NCBI RefSeq assembly: GCF_046557915.1
Contig: NZ_JBHEBG010000004.1
Location: 124,001 to 188,000, forward strand
Origin: JBHEBG01 sp046557915
GTDB lineage: Bacteria > Bacteroidota > Bacteroidia > Flavobacteriales > Flavobacteriaceae
Direction: 5' to 3'
DNA length: 64,000 bases
A model generated the notes under the pieces. It saw only the letters and a list, made by a program, of their open reading frames with translations, was not told where the DNA came from and did not search any database. Below, piece by piece: positions 63,102-64,000 of the stretch. Each line of letters begins with the position of its first letter. Position 1 is the stretch's first letter. The position numbers and the translations under genes were made by a program.

Positions 63102-64000
63102 CTATACGGTTTAATTGTATGGGGTATACGATATAATAATATAAAATAAGGGCCAAGGAGGTTCCTATGATCATTATGGCCAGCCAATTGGGCATTTGGG
63201 AATAACGCGTTATAAAGCCTTCTATGAATCCGGCGATAATAAAAAATGGTATGGTGCTAACAACTACTTTAAGACCATCCTTTGCACCTTTCATAAAGGA
63301 GACTCTTCTAGAGAATGTTTTTGGAAATAGGATACTATTGCCCATAATGAGCCCTGCGCAACCTGCAATGATAATTACTGAGATTTCTATGGTACCGTGT
63401 AACCAAATTTGTTTGTTGGCCTCAAAAAACACCCCTTTGGTATAGAAAAAGGTAATGAAAGCCCCAAGCATTACCCCATTGCTAAATAGAATATAGGCTG
63501 TGCCAAAACTAGCTATAACGCCAAAGGCAAAGGCCAAAAAAGCTACTCTAATATTGTTAATGGTAATGCCTAGGAACGTGCCTATTTCACTACCTCCTTT
63601 ATAAATTGCCGTGGGATCCCCAGATGCAATATTGTTAAGCGTCTCGTTTACGTAGGCATCCCCAAGGATCAATCTTACGAATGTGGCATCTTTTAAGGCA
63701 GAAATACTTCCTATACCGGCCGCTACCAGAAAAATTAGAAATGCAACACCCAAAGTCTTATGATATTGTTTAAAAAAGAGGGGGAACTCTGTTCCCCAAA
63801 AGGCAATAATTCTATTACGTCCTTCTTTCTTGTTCCTATAAATTTTTTGATGTGCTTGGGAGGCCAGCGAGTTTAAATACAATAAAGTCTTACTTTCTGC
63901 GTAATAGGTCTGTGCATAGGCCAAGTCATTGGTGAGTTGAATATAACCATTGGCAAGTTCATCGGGGTCAATGGTGGTGTTAAAGCTGATAGCCTTTTCA
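63079..64000 (-). CDS. Stage II sporulation protein M-like membrane protein (runs off the right edge)
   Basis: The frame is open to the window edge; its true start lies beyond 64000. The visible 306 codons open with EKAISFNTTIDPDELANG, then an amphipathic helix region and about five or six membrane helices (from LGVAFLIFLVAAGIGSISAL on). The core block LHGTIEISVIIIAGCAGLIMG is the SpoIIM/DUF95 signature. The organism is not a spore former; such proteins occur in many bacteria beside MoxR/DUF58 and RDD genes. It is the first visible gene of the operon. Confidence 0.88.
   Translation of the reverse strand, partial: EKAISFNTTIDPDELANGYIQLTNDLAYAQTYYAESKTLLYLNSLASQAHQKIYRNKKEGRNRIIAFWGTEFPLFFKQYHKTLGVAFLIFLVAAGIGSISALKDATFVRLILGDAYVNETLNNIASGDPTAIYKGGSEIGTFLGITINNIRVAFLAFAFGVIASFGTAYILFSNGVMLGAFITFFYTKGVFFEANKQIWLHGTIEISVIIIAGCAGLIMGNSILFPKTFSRRVSFMKGAKDGLKVVVSTIPFFIIAGFIEGFITRYSQMPNWLAIMIIGTSLALILYYYIVYPIQLNRIDAKQTIQ

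Noticed and set aside
1..64000. CRISPR arrays, insertion sequences, prophage genes, tRNA or rRNA genes
   Set aside because: I looked for regular repeats, transposase-like frames and tRNA T-loop GTTCGANTC stretches in the intergenic gaps and found none that stand up.

Overview
The window looks like a chromosomal segment of a marine Flavobacteriaceae bacterium (Bacteroidota), of the Maribacter/Zobellia/Arenibacter kind. That placement is an inference from gene content: a SusC-like TonB receptor paired with a DUF4249 lipoprotein, BshC of bacillithiol synthesis, monomeric isocitrate dehydrogenase, LytS/LytTR regulators, the flavobacterial DUF6095 and DUF6515 families, and promoters of the Bacteroidota TAnnTTTG type. 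The DNA is AT-rich throughout. I see no insertion sequence, prophage, CRISPR array, rRNA or tRNA, so this is core and near-core chromosome rather than an island.

Layout. 0-8 kb: the 5' end of thrS, a small DUF6095 membrane protein, a GntP permease, a DUF4249/TonB receptor pair and icd. 8.0-8.75 kb: a protein-free stretch that carries an apparently autonomous structured RNA on the minus strand, with its own promoter, at least four good hairpins and an intrinsic terminator. 8.75-19 kb: an exported carboxypeptidase-regulatory-like protein, rluF, a sodium/solute symporter beside a LacZ-type beta-galactosidase, a beta-propeller lipoprotein and an M14 peptidase. 19.3-26.4 kb (mainly plus): bshC, a convergent FMN-binding protein, then guaA, a LysM/periplasmic-binding-fold fusion, OsmC and a DUF922 putative metalloprotease.

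26.5-34.2 kb: the most unusual protein locus. Four tandem paralogous exported proteins of unrecognised family follow a small exported protein in a tight five-gene operon, divergent from a TPR-LytS-type sensor kinase and its LytTR regulator. 34.2-43 kb: a Tat-exported TIM-barrel isomerase-like protein, DUF3820, pyrG, yidC, DUF6515, a triple-fasciclin lipoprotein and mnmA.

43-56 kb: small accessory genes, namely a nitronate-monooxygenase-like enzyme, a TPR/SCO/SMP-30 operon, NTF2-like and YHS proteins, an AraC regulator, an ECF sigma factor with a membrane partner, and an ArsR regulator with a short-chain dehydrogenase linked by matching operator-like palindromes. 56-64 kb: a secreted six-hairpin glycosidase-like protein and the tightly packed operon SpoIIM-like / membrane protein / DUF4129 / DUF4350 / MoxR ATPase / DUF58.

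How they work together. Housekeeping genes (thrS, icd, guaA, pyrG, yidC, mnmA, rluF) are interspersed with envelope proteins for polymer and sugar use. Eight plus- or minus-strand genes carry a recognisable TAnnTTTG/A box just upstream of the start, which also helped choose start codons.
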